A stretch of 36,543 bases of DNA from Cellulomonas sp. (GTDB lineage Bacteria > Actinomycetota > Actinomycetes > Actinomycetales > Cellulomonadaceae), in NCBI GenBank assembly GCA_017882855.1, contig JADGOR010000010.1:1-36543 (forward strand), written 5' to 3'. Below are positions 13,382-25,242 of the stretch, in pieces. Each line of letters begins with the position of its first letter. The first letter of the stretch is position 1. Under the pieces are notes generated by a model. That model saw only the letters and a list, made by a program, of their open reading frames with translations, did not search any database and was not told the origin of the DNA. The translations under genes were made by a program, and so were the position numbers.

Positions 13382-14551
13382 TCAAGGACGACGGTAGAAG
13401 GGAAGTGCCACTACGCGCACCTGTTCGGCGCGACCTCTGACGTCGACCGCGAGAAGCGTGCCGGGTCCGCTGACCTCCGGCGTCACGTACGCCATCGCGA
13501 TCGGATGCCCCAGAGTGGGCGACGGAGCGCCGGAGGTGACGGTCCCGACGTGCGGACCGCTCGGGCCCACCAGCACCGGGTAGCCGGTTCGCGCGGCCCG
13601 CCGGGTCAGGCCCTCGAGGCCGACCAGGAGCCGCGCCGGCTCCGAACCGGCGCGCGACCGCAGCGCCGCCTTGCCGACGAAGTCGCCCGGCTTGTCGAGC
13701 GCGACCACCCGGCCGAGGCCGGCGTCGTGCGGCGTCGTGGTGCGGTCGAGCTCTTGGCCGTAGAGCGGCATGCCGGCCTCGAGGCGCAGGCTGTCGCGAG
13801 CAGAGAGACCCGCCGGGATCAGCCCGTGCGGCTCGCCCGCGGCGCACAGTGCGTGCCAGACGGTCACGGCGTCGTCGGTCGAGACGAACAGCTCGAAGCC
13901 GTCCTCGCCGGTGTAACCGGTGCGAGCGACCCGCGCTTGGACGCCGGCGACGGTTGCGGGAACGGAGGCGTAGTAGTGCAAGGCGCGGACGGCGTCGGCG
14001 TCGGCCGGGTCGTCGACGAGGGCGGTGACGATCGCCTCCGCCTCCGGGCCCTGGACGGCGAGCAGAGCAGTGGTGAGGGAGTCGTCGGTGAGCGTGACGT
14101 CGAAGCCGTGGAACCGCGCGCGCAGCTCCTCGATGACGATTGCGCAGTTCGAGGCGTTCGCGACCACCATGAAGTGGTCCTTGCCCAACCGGTAGACGAC
14201 GAGGTCGTCGATCACCCCGCCGTCCTCCGCGCAGATCATCGTGTACTTCGCCCGGCCGATCGCGATCCGGCCCATCGCACCGACGAGCGCGTAGTCGAGA
14301 GCTGCGACCGCCTGCGGCCCGACGACGTCGATCTCGCCCATGTGCGTGAGGTCGAAGAGCCCCGCGGCGGTCCGGGTGGCGCGATGCTCCTCGAGGTCCG
14401 AGCTGTAGCGCAGCGGCATCTGCCAGCCCGCGAACGAGACCATCATCGCGCCGAGCGCGAGGTGCTCCTCGTGCAGCGGGGTGTGCAGCTCGGGAGTCGT
14501 CGGCGTCGCGGCGCCGGGTGCGGCGCCGGTGAGGGCAGCGTGGTCAGTCAT
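13382..14551 (-). CDS. gcvT: Aminomethyltransferase (glycine cleavage T protein)
   Basis: 389 residues. T protein transfers the methylene group from aminomethylated H protein to tetrahydrofolate and releases ammonia. Family landmarks are [20 protein letters not shown] near the N-terminus, [36 protein letters not shown] and [20 protein letters not shown], which holds folate-site residues. The ATG at 14551 is chosen because GGAG lies about 6 nt upstream and the gene then begins 14 nt after gcvP ends. The frame is open 60 codons further, but that part would overlap gcvP and is not conserved. The first 25 residues are an Ala/Thr-rich extension. Confidence 0.95.
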   Translation of the reverse strand: MTDHAALTGAAPGAATPTTPELHTPLHEEHLALGAMMVSFAGWQMPLRYSSDLEEHRATRTAAGLFDLTHMGEIDVVGPQAVAALDYALVGAMGRIAIGRAKYTMICAEDGGVIDDLVVYRLGKDHFMVVANASNCAIVIEELRARFHGFDVTLTDDSLTTALLAVQGPEAEAIVTALVDDPADADAVRALHYYASVPATVAGVQARVARTGYTGEDGFELFVSTDDAVTVWHALCAAGEPHGLIPAGLSARDSLRLEAGMPLYGQELDRTTTPHDAGLGRVVALDKPGDFVGKAALRSRAGSEPARLLVGLEGLTRRAARTGYPVLVGPSGPHVGTVTSGAPSPTLGHPIAMAYVTPEVSGPGTLLAVDVRGRAEQVRVVALPFYRRP

Positions 14552-14565
14552 CAGGTCTCCAGCGG

Positions 14566-17547
<2,982 letters not shown>

Positions 17548-17574
17548 CCGGCGCAGGCCGGAACGGGCTGGTGG

Positions 17575-17790
17575 CCTCCCCGCTCTGTACCTGACCTGAG
17601 AGTTTTGCCGGCCACGGCCCGCCGCGAATCGCGTCGAGCCGGACCGGCTTGCACCGTCGGTGAGCCGCACCCGTCGGGCGCGGCTGCTCTCCAGAGTTGC
17701 CTCGCCTGGGCGGTACCGGTGCCTGAGAGATTCCCGGGGAGGGTTGCTCCTTCGGCGCCTCGGGCGGACCCGAGTGCTCTCCCGCCAAGG
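17575..17790 (-). ncRNA. Tandem glycine riboswitch upstream of gcvP
   Basis: On the minus strand the leader shows both aptamers of a glycine riboswitch. The first runs from GGCGGGAGAGC through GCCGAAGGAGCAA to AATCTCTCAGGCACCGG. A short linker follows, and the second runs from GGCAACTCTGGAGAGC through CACCGACGGTGCAAGCC to AAAACTCTCAGGTCAGGTAC and CAGAGCGGG. Both aptamers keep the GGAGAG and CTCTCAGG pair of strands. Tandem glycine riboswitches upstream of gcv genes normally turn expression on when glycine is abundant. The end lies about 28 nt before the ATG of gcvP, so control could be at ribosome access; I see no clear intrinsic terminator. Boundaries are approximate. Confidence 0.93.
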
Positions 17791-17978
17791 TTCGAGCAGC
17801 GCAATATGTGGTTGTCACGACGACGCCGAGACACGAGTCCGGGTCGCACCGACGACTCTAGTGTGCGGCGTACCGAGCACCGGAATCGCCACCCCGGATC
17901 TGAGACGCGGACCACTAGACGCCTGCCGCGAGCGTGCCACCGTCCCGGGCGCCGAGACGCCTGATGCCGGGCACCCGC

Positions 17979-18572
17979 TCAGGTGTCCCGGGCATCGGTG
18001 CCGGCAGTCGGGTAGGAGTCCGCCCCGGAGTCGGTCGGTCCGACAGCCGAGACTTCGCGAGACGAGCCGAGGAGTTCGCCGATCTGGCCGAGCACCCCGT
18101 CCGCCGACGCCTCGATCTGGTCCAAGCACAGCTCGAAGTCACGCGGAGTGCCGGACCACGGGTCGTCCAGGTCGAGGCCGGAGCGACCGGTGAGCCCCGG
18201 ATCGAACGTTCGGATCAGCGCGATCCGGCCTGGCTCACCCGCGCGATCCCGGCCGGCCTCCGCCACGAGCGCCGAGAGTCGCCGAACCTGAGCCGACGTC
18301 GCAGCCAGCACCAGATCACGCTCGAACAGCTCTCCGGGGAGCACCCGACGGGCGCGGTGCTCCGGGACCGGGTAGCCGCGCGCGTCGAGCGCCCACCGGG
18401 CCCGCGGATCGATTCCGTTGCCCGCCTCCTCGCCGCTCACCCCGGTCGAGTCCACCGCCACCACGTCGCCGAGTCCCGCCCGCTCGAACCGATCCCGAAG
18501 CACGACCTCCGCCATCGGCGAACGACAGATGTTCCCGGTGCAGACGGTCATGATGCGGAAGGCGATCGGCAT
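17979..18572 (-). CDS. Low-molecular-weight protein tyrosine phosphatase
   Basis: 197 residues. The phosphate loop TVCTGNICRSPMAE gives the CX5R(S) signature with nucleophile Cys11 and Arg17. The general-acid region is the late DLDDPWSGTPRDFE. Relatives such as Mycobacterium PtpA and Wzb/Etp remove phosphate from protein tyrosines, the latter controlling polysaccharide kinases; no such kinase gene is nearby. The C-terminal 30 residues (VSAVGPTDSGAD and on) go beyond the usual 150-160-residue fold and look disordered. ATG 18572 was chosen; an ATG at 18551 would cut into the strand before the P-loop. Divergent from the membrane-protein gene at 18606, with 33 bp shared as promoter space. Confidence 0.9.
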   Translation of the reverse strand: MPIAFRIMTVCTGNICRSPMAEVVLRDRFERAGLGDVVAVDSTGVSGEEAGNGIDPRARWALDARGYPVPEHRARRVLPGELFERDLVLAATSAQVRRLSALVAEAGRDRAGEPGRIALIRTFDPGLTGRSGLDLDDPWSGTPRDFELCLDQIEASADGVLGQIGELLGSSREVSAVGPTDSGADSYPTAGTDARDT

Positions 18573-18592
18573 GGGGCCATTGTGCCGGTCCC

Positions 18593-18598
18593 CTAGGC
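18593..18598 (+). promoter_or_regulatory. -10 box of the 18,606 gene
   Basis: TAGGCT lies 7 nt before the ATG at 18606, the leaderless spacing seen at several genes in this window. Confidence 0.4.
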
Positions 18599-18605
18599 TG
18601 GGCAG

Positions 18606-19046
18606 ATGGCCACGAAGGAACCGCGCCGCTCCAGCACGCTCGACTGGAAGATCAGCTTCCGGCTCTCGACCGTCCTCCTCGGCTGCGTGTTCGCCTCGAT
18701 CACCTTCGCCACGCTCGCGGTGCTCCTGCTCCTGACCGCACCTGACCAACAGCTCATGTCCGACGCCAACACGACGGCGCTGCAGATCGGCCTCATGATC
18801 GGGGGCCTCGGGACCCTGCTGATCTTCCTGGTCGGACCGTCGACGGCGTACTTCCTCGGTCATCTGCTGCGCAGGACCGGAAACCAGGGCCTGCACATCC
18901 TTGCATTCGGGGCGGCCGGAGCTCTGCTCGGCGCAATGGTGGGTTGGCGCATCTTCGGCACCTCCTCGGTGAGCATCCTGGCCGCGCTCCTGGGCATCTC
19001 GGCAATGGTGGCTCGCGCAGTCGTGTCGCCGTACGCGCAGCGCTGA
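18606..19046 (+). CDS. Small four-helix membrane protein, unknown function
   Basis: 146 residues with four hydrophobic segments (about 18-43, 58-79, 96-113 and 118-135) and a short polar start (ATKEPRRSSTLDWK). I do not recognise a family. A glycine-rich third helix (AFGAAGALLGAMVG) suggests close helix packing. Its -10 box and the divergent phosphatase gene share a 33-bp gap, so the two may be co-regulated. No motif tells a transport or enzymatic role. Confidence 0.8.
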   Translation: MATKEPRRSSTLDWKISFRLSTVLLGCVFASITFATLAVLLLLTAPDQQLMSDANTTALQIGLMIGGLGTLLIFLVGPSTAYFLGHLLRRTGNQGLHILAFGAAGALLGAMVGWRIFGTSSVSILAALLGISAMVARAVVSPYAQR

Positions 19047-19078
19047 CCTGGCGCCGAGCGCCGTCTCGCACCTACGGC

Positions 19079-19084
19079 TACCGT
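19079..19084 (+). promoter_or_regulatory. -10 box of the NmrA-like gene
   Basis: TACCGT lies 7 nt before the GTG at 19092, predicting a leaderless transcript. Confidence 0.4.
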
Positions 19085-19091
19085 CTGCCCT

Positions 19092-19970
19092 GTGAGTGCT
19101 CGCGCCATTGCCGTGACGGGGTCCACGGGTCAGATCGGCTCGCGGGTTGCGCGGTTGATCTCAACTCGCGGCGTCCCCCAGCGTCTGTTGATACGCGAAC
19201 CGACCAGACTGCAGGAGTATGACGGCGCGACCGTGGTCGCCGTGCCCGGCGGCTATGCCGACGTAGACGGCATGCGTGCGGCCCTCGACGGCATCGACAC
19301 CCTCTTCCTCGTCTCGGCCAACGCCGGACCCGAGCGTGTTGCTGAGCACGCGTCCGCCATCGGTGCCGCTCGGGCCGCCGGCGTCAGCCACGTCGTCTAC
19401 CTGTCGTTCCTCGGGGCGTCCGCGATCGCGACTTTCAGCTACGCACGCGACCACTGGGCGACCGAGCAGCAGGTGCGCGCGAGCGGCATGGCGTTCACGT
19501 TCTTACGGGACAGCTTCTACCACCCGCTGCTCCCGTCGATGGCGGGCCCCGACGGCGTCATCCGCGGTCCGGCCGAGAACGGACGGATCGTCACGGTGTC
19601 ACCCGGCGACGTGGCCGAGGTCGCAGCGGTGATCGCGCTGGATCCGGAACCGCACAACGGCGTGACCTACGAGCTGACCGGTCCAGCTCCCTTCACGCTC
19701 GAGGACGCTGCGGACGTGCTCGCCGTGGCTTCCGGCCGACCGATCCGGTACGAGCGCGAGACCCTGGCGGAGGCGTACGCCTCCCGCGCCCAGTACGACG
19801 CACCCCGCGCCGTTCTCGACGCCTGGGTCACCACCTACACCGCGATCGCCGCGGGCGAGCTGGACGTCGTCTCGACCGAGGTGGAAGCTATCACCGGGCA
19901 TCGGGCCGAGACGCTGGAGAACTGGTTGCGCCGACACCCCGAGTCGTACCGGCACCTGCTGCTCGACTGA
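19092..19970 (+). CDS. NAD(P)-binding oxidoreductase, NmrA/atypical SDR family
   Basis: 292 residues with a Rossmann start AIAVTGSTGQIGSRVARLIS (the GxxGxxG nucleotide loop) and a following VPQRLLIREPTRL, where the Arg suggests NADPH. Then come the strand and loop DGIDTLFLVSA, VVYLSFLGAS and the FLRDSFYHPLLP segment seen in NmrA-like quinone oxidoreductases (QorB type) and azoreductase-like relatives. The catalytic Tyr-Lys pair of classical SDRs is not evident, as expected for the atypical group. Substrate unknown; relatives reduce quinones or act as redox sensors. The GTG start is supported by the -10 box 7 nt upstream. Confidence 0.88.
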   Translation: MSARAIAVTGSTGQIGSRVARLISTRGVPQRLLIREPTRLQEYDGATVVAVPGGYADVDGMRAALDGIDTLFLVSANAGPERVAEHASAIGAARAAGVSHVVYLSFLGASAIATFSYARDHWATEQQVRASGMAFTFLRDSFYHPLLPSMAGPDGVIRGPAENGRIVTVSPGDVAEVAAVIALDPEPHNGVTYELTGPAPFTLEDAADVLAVASGRPIRYERETLAEAYASRAQYDAPRAVLDAWVTTYTAIAAGELDVVSTEVEAITGHRAETLENWLRRHPESYRHLLLD

Positions 19971-19992
19971 TCGAAGCGGCTCGCTGTACGGG

Positions 19993-22158
19993 TCACGCCG
20001 CGAGACCGTAGTGCGTCCAGAACGCCGGCGGCGGTGTCCACCAGGCCACGCTTGGCGACCACGATCCGGCACCCCACCACCAGCCGTGCCCCGGCGTCGG
20101 GCCCGGGTGAGGGCCCGGGTGAGGCATCGGGCCCGGGCTCGGGTGCGGTTTGGGCGCCTTGGCGATCGTCACCGGGATCGACACCTCCGTGCCGGTCGTC
20201 GCACCGGTGATGGTGAGCACCTGAGCGCCCTCGGGCGCCTTGGGAAGCGTCACCGTGACGCTCGCGGTGCCGTACTCGTCGTTGATCGCGGTGCCGAGCG
20301 TCGCATCCACCGGGAACGTGCCGAGCACCTTGTGACCGAGCGAGACCTTCACCGCGGAGTCGCGCAGGTCCGCCGGAGCGGACATGACGAGCGAGGTGAG
20401 GTTGAAGCTCAGCTGCTGACCGGCGGTCAGCATCGCGCCGGGAGCGAGGCCGACGACGCCGACGGCGCGCTGCGAGTAGTCGGGCGCGAGGGTGCCGGTT
20501 GCCGCGAGGTACTCGACCATTGCCGTCAGGTCGACCCGGCCGGAGTCGGCCTGGTTGGTGCCCTGGGCGAATACCCCGAAGTTGTCGCCGCCCGAGGCCA
20601 GGAACGAGTTCACCGTGACCACGAAGGCGGCCGCGGGCGTGACCGGCACACCGTTCAACGACATCGACAGGATCCGGGACCCGGCGGCCGCGGTCGGGTC
20701 ATAGGTGTAGTCGAAACCCTTCGAGACGCCGAGCTTCAGGAACGGACGGGACGCACCCGCCGGTTGCCACTGCTGCTCGAGCACTCCCTTGAGCTGTGCG
20801 CCCGTCAGCGTCAAGGTGACGAGCGTGTTGGCGAACGGCTGGACGGCCGCGGCCTGCTGGAACGTCACGTTCGTCGGGTACGACGTCGGGTCCACGCCCA
20901 CCAGGTCGGCCCGCAGACCGCCCGGGTTCATGAACGCGATCTGCGCCCCGAGACCCTCGGTCGCCCAGCGCTGGACCTCGGCGACCGAGTTGCCGAGGGT
21001 GGACTCGCCACCGCGGTTCTCGGTGACGCCGTCGGCCAACCGGGCCCGGAACAGCGGCCCCCGAAGCGTGCCGAGGACCTGCGCACCGAGCACCGCGGAC
21101 TGCGCGACGGCGTCGGTGACGATCGCGGCGACGGCCGGGTCGGCCGGGTAGTTGCCGGCCAGCGCGAGGATCGAGGTGTCGATGCCCACGAGTGACTTCG
21201 TGGCGTTGTCGACCTGGAACACGAGACGGTTGAGGTTGGTGCCGTACTGACCGGCCGAGACGACCGGCCGCGAGGTCACCGCGCGGCCCGCAGCCGCCCA
21301 CTCCGGGACCGGCACACTGTGGTTGTACGCGAGGCGGGTGTGACCGGAGACGATCGCGTCGATGTCCGGGCTCGCGCCGAGGACGATCTTGCCGAAGTCG
21401 GAAGCCGGGTCGACGGCCGAGTCGTACGCCGTCGTGGCAGCCCCCTCGTGCACGAGCATGACCACTATGTCGGCGCCCGCCGCCTTGAGCGCGGCAGCGG
21501 AGCGGTTCGCGGCGGTGGTCTCGGGCTCGATCGTCAGGCCGGCGATGCCGGTCGGTGAGACCAGCTCGGGCAGGTGATGGGTGACTACCCCGACGAAGCC
21601 GACCTTGATACCGCTCAGGTCGATGGTCCAGGTCTCCGGCAGCGCGGGGTTGCCAGTGGCGGTGTCACGCACGTTTGCGCCCAGATACTTCCAGGTCGCG
21701 CCGCCGTACGGGTTGGTCGTCGCGTCGTACGGCGCCATCACGCGGTTCACCAGGTCCGGGTACCCCTGGTCGAACTCGTGGTTGCCCACCGCCGAGACCT
21801 GCAGCCCGGCAGCGTTGAGGGCGTCGATCGTCGGCTTGTCGTGCGCGATGAACGACTCGAAGGTCGAGGCGCCGATCAGGTCTCCGGCCGCGGCAAACAC
21901 CGTGTTCGGGTTCTCCGCGCGCAGCTGCTCAACGGCTCCGGCAAGCACGGCCGCGCCCGCCTCCACGCCGTTGGCCTTGATCCGGCCGTGGAAGTCGTTG
22001 GTTGCCAGGACCTGGATCGAGGTGACCCCGGCGGCCGGTGGATCTCCCGTCGCCGCGCCAGCCGGCCCTGCGGGGCTCAGCAGACCGGCGACGACGAGGC
22101 TCGACCCGAGGCCCACTGCGGTGAGGCGCCGTCGGAGACTGAAGCTGGACATGGCCAT
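19993..22158 (-). CDS. Secreted 5'-nucleotidase / UDP-sugar hydrolase-type metallophosphoesterase
   Basis: 721 residues. A signal peptide is clear (SLRRRLTAVGLGSSLVVAGL, with an AGA-like cleavage region near 33-37). The metallophosphoesterase domain follows: LATNDFHGRI (Asp55, His57), AAGDLIGAS, AVGNHEFDQG and SGHTRLAYN. The 5'-nucleotidase C-terminal domain spans roughly 345-520 (NPGGLRADLVG), then a beta-rich Ig-like part. Such enzymes hydrolyse extracellular nucleotides to recover phosphate and nucleosides. The last 55 residues are odd: a His-Pro-Gly run (PHPSPGPMPHPGPHPG) and a Trp-rich end (GWWWGAGSW, VAWWTPPP). There is no LPXTG sorting signal. ATG 22158 has GAGG about 8 nt upstream; ATG 22152 is possible. 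Confidence 0.9.
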   Translation of the reverse strand: MAMSSFSLRRRLTAVGLGSSLVVAGLLSPAGPAGAATGDPPAAGVTSIQVLATNDFHGRIKANGVEAGAAVLAGAVEQLRAENPNTVFAAAGDLIGASTFESFIAHDKPTIDALNAAGLQVSAVGNHEFDQGYPDLVNRVMAPYDATTNPYGGATWKYLGANVRDTATGNPALPETWTIDLSGIKVGFVGVVTHHLPELVSPTGIAGLTIEPETTAANRSAAALKAAGADIVVMLVHEGAATTAYDSAVDPASDFGKIVLGASPDIDAIVSGHTRLAYNHSVPVPEWAAAGRAVTSRPVVSAGQYGTNLNRLVFQVDNATKSLVGIDTSILALAGNYPADPAVAAIVTDAVAQSAVLGAQVLGTLRGPLFRARLADGVTENRGGESTLGNSVAEVQRWATEGLGAQIAFMNPGGLRADLVGVDPTSYPTNVTFQQAAAVQPFANTLVTLTLTGAQLKGVLEQQWQPAGASRPFLKLGVSKGFDYTYDPTAAAGSRILSMSLNGVPVTPAAAFVVTVNSFLASGGDNFGVFAQGTNQADSGRVDLTAMVEYLAATGTLAPDYSQRAVGVVGLAPGAMLTAGQQLSFNLTSLVMSAPADLRDSAVKVSLGHKVLGTFPVDATLGTAINDEYGTASVTVTLPKAPEGAQVLTITGATTGTEVSIPVTIAKAPKPHPSPGPMPHPGPHPGPTPGHGWWWGAGSWSPSVAWWTPPPAFWTHYGLAA

Positions 22159-22391
22159 GGCTCGGTCCTCTTCCGGTGCGATTCCACGAGAGTCGCAGGG
22201 GTAGGAGGCCGGCCGCCGATCACGCCGTGAACCACGTGGAAACCGGTCGTGAACCCTTACCCGCGGTGTGGTCCCACCGTCCTACCCGCCCCGGTGTGCC
22301 GCGAACCGAGGGGCGACTCTTCACAGAATCTCCACACTTCGCGAGGACCACGGCAGCGGACCGCGGCCCGTGCGGGTGGCGACGCGGAGGG

Positions 22392-23495
22392 TCAGTACGT
22401 CCAGCCGCTCGAGACGTACGCGGTGAACGCGATGATGGCGGGGGTGGTGATACCGAGCTCGCGGCCACCACCAAGAAGGAGATCCTCCCGACCGAGCAGA
22501 TGCCCGGTCTTCGGATCGATGATGAGGATCAATCGCTCCGGGCCGCTGTCCCGCAGCTCGAGCGAGATGCCAACCCCTTCTCGCCCGACGCGGTCGCGGG
22601 TCTGCCCGATGTCGACCAGGTTGGGATCCTGCGCGAGCGCGGCCCAGAGTGCCGCCTCCACCTGGGGCGTGATCACGGAGAAGGAATACAGGTCCGCGAT
22701 CGCGAGGAACTCACACCGGCTCTGCGCGGGCGAGCCCTGGACACCCGTGCAACCGCCCTTGAGGTCCAGCTGATCGCGCAGCAAGCGGGGGTCCTGCGAA
22801 AGCGATGCCACGTGGGCGGCGTCGACGGTGCCCGCGGGCGCGGTGTCGGTCGACTGCGCCGGGAGCGCCAGGTCGGTCGAGATCGTGGAGCGCCCGTCGG
22901 CGCTCAGTGCCGCGCCCCGACGGTTGACCTGCGTGTACGAGCCGTCAGGACGCACCGTGGTCTCCACCACGTTCGGCACGACCACGGCCGAGGACGCGTC
23001 CTGGCGAGCTTGCGCGACTGTCAGGTCCCAGCTGTCGGTGACGACCCGCTGGACGCCACCGGCAGCCTCGACCGTGGGCTGCGCACTCGCGACGGCCGAG
23101 AGCTGGAGCAACAGATCGGCCGCCGGTCGCCCGTCGCGGATGGCCAGGGTGTGAGCATCGACGAACTCGAACGCCAGCGGCGGCGGGGTGATGGCTTCGG
23201 CGGTGTTCGAGGTGTTCCAGGGCTGGACCACCCCGAGCAGCGCGATCGCCAGCACCGAGGCGGCCGCGACTCCAGTCATCGCGAGCCGCCGGGACGGCCG
23301 CCAGCCACTCACGCGGGCCGCGGGACGCACCCGCTCGGCAGTGGAACTCTGCGGACTTGCCACGATCCGCTCCAGCAGTTGCGAACGCCGCTGCGCATCG
23401 CCGGCGTGCGCCACACCCGTGGGCGCTGGGGCTACCTGAGCCATCAGCACGCGGACCCGATCCACGTCACTCTGCGCTCGTCGGATAGGGATCAT
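22392..23495 (-). CDS. CU044_5270-type membrane protein, partner of the ECF sigma factor
   Basis: 367 residues: a cytoplasmic N-terminal part of about 70 residues, one membrane helix (RLAMTGVAAASVLAIALLGV, about 70-89), and a large outer domain ending in EDLLLGGGRELGITTPAIIA. The architecture and late motifs resemble the CU044_5270 family, which is usually encoded just after an ECF sigma factor in actinobacteria and may act as its anti-sigma or sensor. The start overlaps the sigma stop (ATGA, 23495-23492), so the two are coupled. Two Cys in the outer domain (GGCTG and SRCEF) could form a disulfide. The function is inferred from position. Confidence 0.8.
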   Translation of the reverse strand: MIPIRRAQSDVDRVRVLMAQVAPAPTGVAHAGDAQRRSQLLERIVASPQSSTAERVRPAARVSGWRPSRRLAMTGVAAASVLAIALLGVVQPWNTSNTAEAITPPPLAFEFVDAHTLAIRDGRPAADLLLQLSAVASAQPTVEAAGGVQRVVTDSWDLTVAQARQDASSAVVVPNVVETTVRPDGSYTQVNRRGAALSADGRSTISTDLALPAQSTDTAPAGTVDAAHVASLSQDPRLLRDQLDLKGGCTGVQGSPAQSRCEFLAIADLYSFSVITPQVEAALWAALAQDPNLVDIGQTRDRVGREGVGISLELRDSGPERLILIIDPKTGHLLGREDLLLGGGRELGITTPAIIAFTAYVSSGWTY

Positions 23496-24076
23496 TCGGC
23501 ACTCTCCTGTGCCGCGGTGCGCATCTCCCAGAGCTGTTGCGCGGTGGCGTCGTCATTCGTCGCGAGGCCGCCGGCGCGCATCAGGGCGGCCAACCGGCGG
23601 CGGGCCCGGACCAGGCGCATCGCTATCGCGGTCCTCGAGGTGTCGAGGACCTCGGCCACCTCATCGATCGACAGGCCCTCCCAGGCGACCATCTGCAGGA
23701 GTTCTTGCTCCCTCGGAGGCAGCTTCAGGAACACGGCGGTGGCTGCCTGCCGCGCATCCACCATCGGGCCGTGATCGGGCTCCACGACGGGAACACCCGC
23801 GAAGACGGCGGCCTTCAGCGCGGTGTCGAGCTTGCTGGCCCGGAACTTCGCGCGTTGCGCATTCGAGAGCATGTTGCGCGCCACCCCGAAGGTCCAGGCC
23901 CGCAGGGACTGCTTCTCGTCCTCGGTCTCCGGCGCGTCGGGCCATCGTCGCCAGACGACGAATAAGGTCTCGGATACCACGTCCTCGGCCGTGCTCGGGT
24001 CGGTCCGCCGCCCCGCGTAGCTGAGGATGTCGGGGTACAACGAGTCGAAGACCGCGCGGAACTCGTCTTCCGTCAC
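23492..24076 (-). CDS. ECF-type RNA polymerase sigma factor
   Basis: 194 residues with sigma-70 region 2 (FDSLYPDILSYAGRR, DVVSETLFVVWRRW, LRAWTFGVARNML) and region 4 (LPPREQELLQMVAWEGLSID, VAEVLDTSRTAIAMRLVRAR). No region 3, so it is extracytoplasmic-function type. It should direct RNA polymerase to a small regulon in response to a signal from its membrane partner encoded next. GTG 24076 is preferred because GGGAGG lies 8 nt upstream; ATG 24124 would add 16 residues. The I36-like gene ends about 50 nt upstream on the same strand. Confidence 0.93.
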   Translation of the reverse strand: MTEDEFRAVFDSLYPDILSYAGRRTDPSTAEDVVSETLFVVWRRWPDAPETEDEKQSLRAWTFGVARNMLSNAQRAKFRASKLDTALKAAVFAGVPVVEPDHGPMVDARQAATAVFLKLPPREQELLQMVAWEGLSIDEVAEVLDTSRTAIAMRLVRARRRLAALMRAGGLATNDDATAQQLWEMRTAAQESAE

Positions 24077-24128
24077 GGTCTCACCTCCCTGGCCCGACAC
24101 AGGAAGGATACCTACGGCAGTCATGGCA

Positions 24129-24803
24129 TCAGCAGTACTGATAGGTGCTCAGGAACGCCGCCCGAAGGGCAGAGGGGGTGCCGCTGACGCTGGCGACACT
24201 CGTCCCGGCCGCGTAGCAGTAGCTCGGCACGCTCTGGTTGACGCTCGGGAACATCAGCGTGCGACCAGCGCGGCGGTTCCAGATCGACCCGACCCGCGCG
24301 AAGTAGCTGGGCATGCTGTAGGTGACGCTGTCGCCCGACAGCGCCCACAGCGAGCCCTGGAAGTTCGCCCGGTCCCAGACGCAGAAACGACCGGCCGGGC
24401 AGCTGCTCATGCTCAGGGTTCCGGCGCCGATCGCGACGAACACGGCCGCGCCATCGGCGTAGATGATCTTGTTGCCGACAACCTTGGCTCCCAGCGGCTG
24501 ACGCGCCAACTGTGCGGCGAGCTCCTCTTCAGCGGTGGGCACCGCGGCCGTCACAGCGGGCGCGGCCGAGGGATCGGTAGCCGCGGGGTCGATCACCGGC
24601 GGCTTAGCAACGACGGAGGGAGACGCGGCCCAGGGGGCCGAGTCGGTGCGATGGCCCGGTGCTCCGACGGCTTCGGCGGTGGCGCTGCTGCCGAGAACGA
24701 GCCCGGCTGCGACGACGAGGCCGAATACCGGGGCCACGGCGACCAGCGCACCCATCGCTGACCGCCGCAACCCCGACCGTGGACGGGAGAGGTTTCCGCT
24801 CAC
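24129..24803 (-). CDS. Secreted peptidase-inhibitor family I36-like protein
   Basis: 224 residues. A signal peptide (SGNLSRPRSGLRRS, then GALVAVAPVFGLVVAAGLVL) is followed by an Ala/Pro/Thr-rich linker (about 45-95) and a C-terminal beta-gamma-crystallin-like I36 domain (SSCPAGRFCVWDRANFQGSL, then YFARVGSIWNRR). Family members, such as the Streptomyces metalloproteinase inhibitor SMPI, are disulfide-bonded and secreted. Four Cys in the domain (two near CPAGRFC and two near SYCY and YQYC) fit this. GTG 24803 gives a full signal peptide; ATG 24755 would lose the basic n-region. It precedes the ECF sigma gene on the same strand. The precise target is unknown. Confidence 0.82.
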   Translation of the reverse strand: MSGNLSRPRSGLRRSAMGALVAVAPVFGLVVAAGLVLGSSATAEAVGAPGHRTDSAPWAASPSVVAKPPVIDPAATDPSAAPAVTAAVPTAEEELAAQLARQPLGAKVVGNKIIYADGAAVFVAIGAGTLSMSSCPAGRFCVWDRANFQGSLWALSGDSVTYSMPSYFARVGSIWNRRAGRTLMFPSVNQSVPSYCYAAGTSVASVSGTPSALRAAFLSTYQYC

Positions 24804-24972
24804 AATCCACACATGTCCGGTAGCCCGGCTGAATAACGGGGACAGAGATGATTTCACCCTTTCGGGTGGCGCCGGGCGAGCGGGCGGAGTAACGGGCGAG
24901 GATCGGAGGGCGCCCGGAGGGTCGCCGAGACGGCGCGGTCCAGTATCCGAGAGCTGGACCGCCGACTGATCG

Positions 24973-25059
24973 TGGTGCGCGAGGGGGGAGTTGAACCCCC
25001 ACGCCCTTTCGGGCACACGGACCTGAACCGTGCGCGTCTGCCTATTCCGCCACTCGCGC
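24973..25059 (-). tRNA. tRNA-Leu (anticodon CAG)
   Basis: 87 nt on the minus strand, with acceptor arms GCGCGAG / CTCGCGC, discriminator A and an encoded CCA end. The anticodon stem CACGG/CCGTG encloses loop TTCAGGT, giving anticodon CAG, which reads CUG, the main Leu codon here. A long variable arm (TGCCCGAAAGGGCG) confirms a class II tRNA, and the T arm GGGGG-TTCAACT-CCCCC is standard. Confidence 0.97.
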
Positions 25060-25167
25060 GCGCCGCAGAAGACTAGCACGGGGCCTCCCAGGCCCCTCGG
25101 GCGTGTCCGAAATCAACCGATCTGCGCATCCGAGCCCGTGTCTACGGCCACCTATCCGGCCAGTGGT

Positions 25168-25242
25168 CGTTACGATCAGGAAGTGCCGCATCCGGCACGA
25201 CTGCATGTGCCCGTGACCTGCGGCGACGAACGATGCCGCAGG
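25168..25242 (+). promoter_or_regulatory. Promoter and structured leader of the fha-pkn operon
   Basis: TACGAT (25168-25173 by position in the run) is a good -10. It is followed by two perfect hairpins: GTGCCG-CATC-CGGCAC (25183-25198) and CCTGCGGC-(10 nt)-GCCGCAGG (25217-25242). The ATG of fhaA with its GAGGAGG site follows at 25274. The leader would be about 95 nt with two stems, one of which may sit at the transcript's 5' end. Confidence 0.45.
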
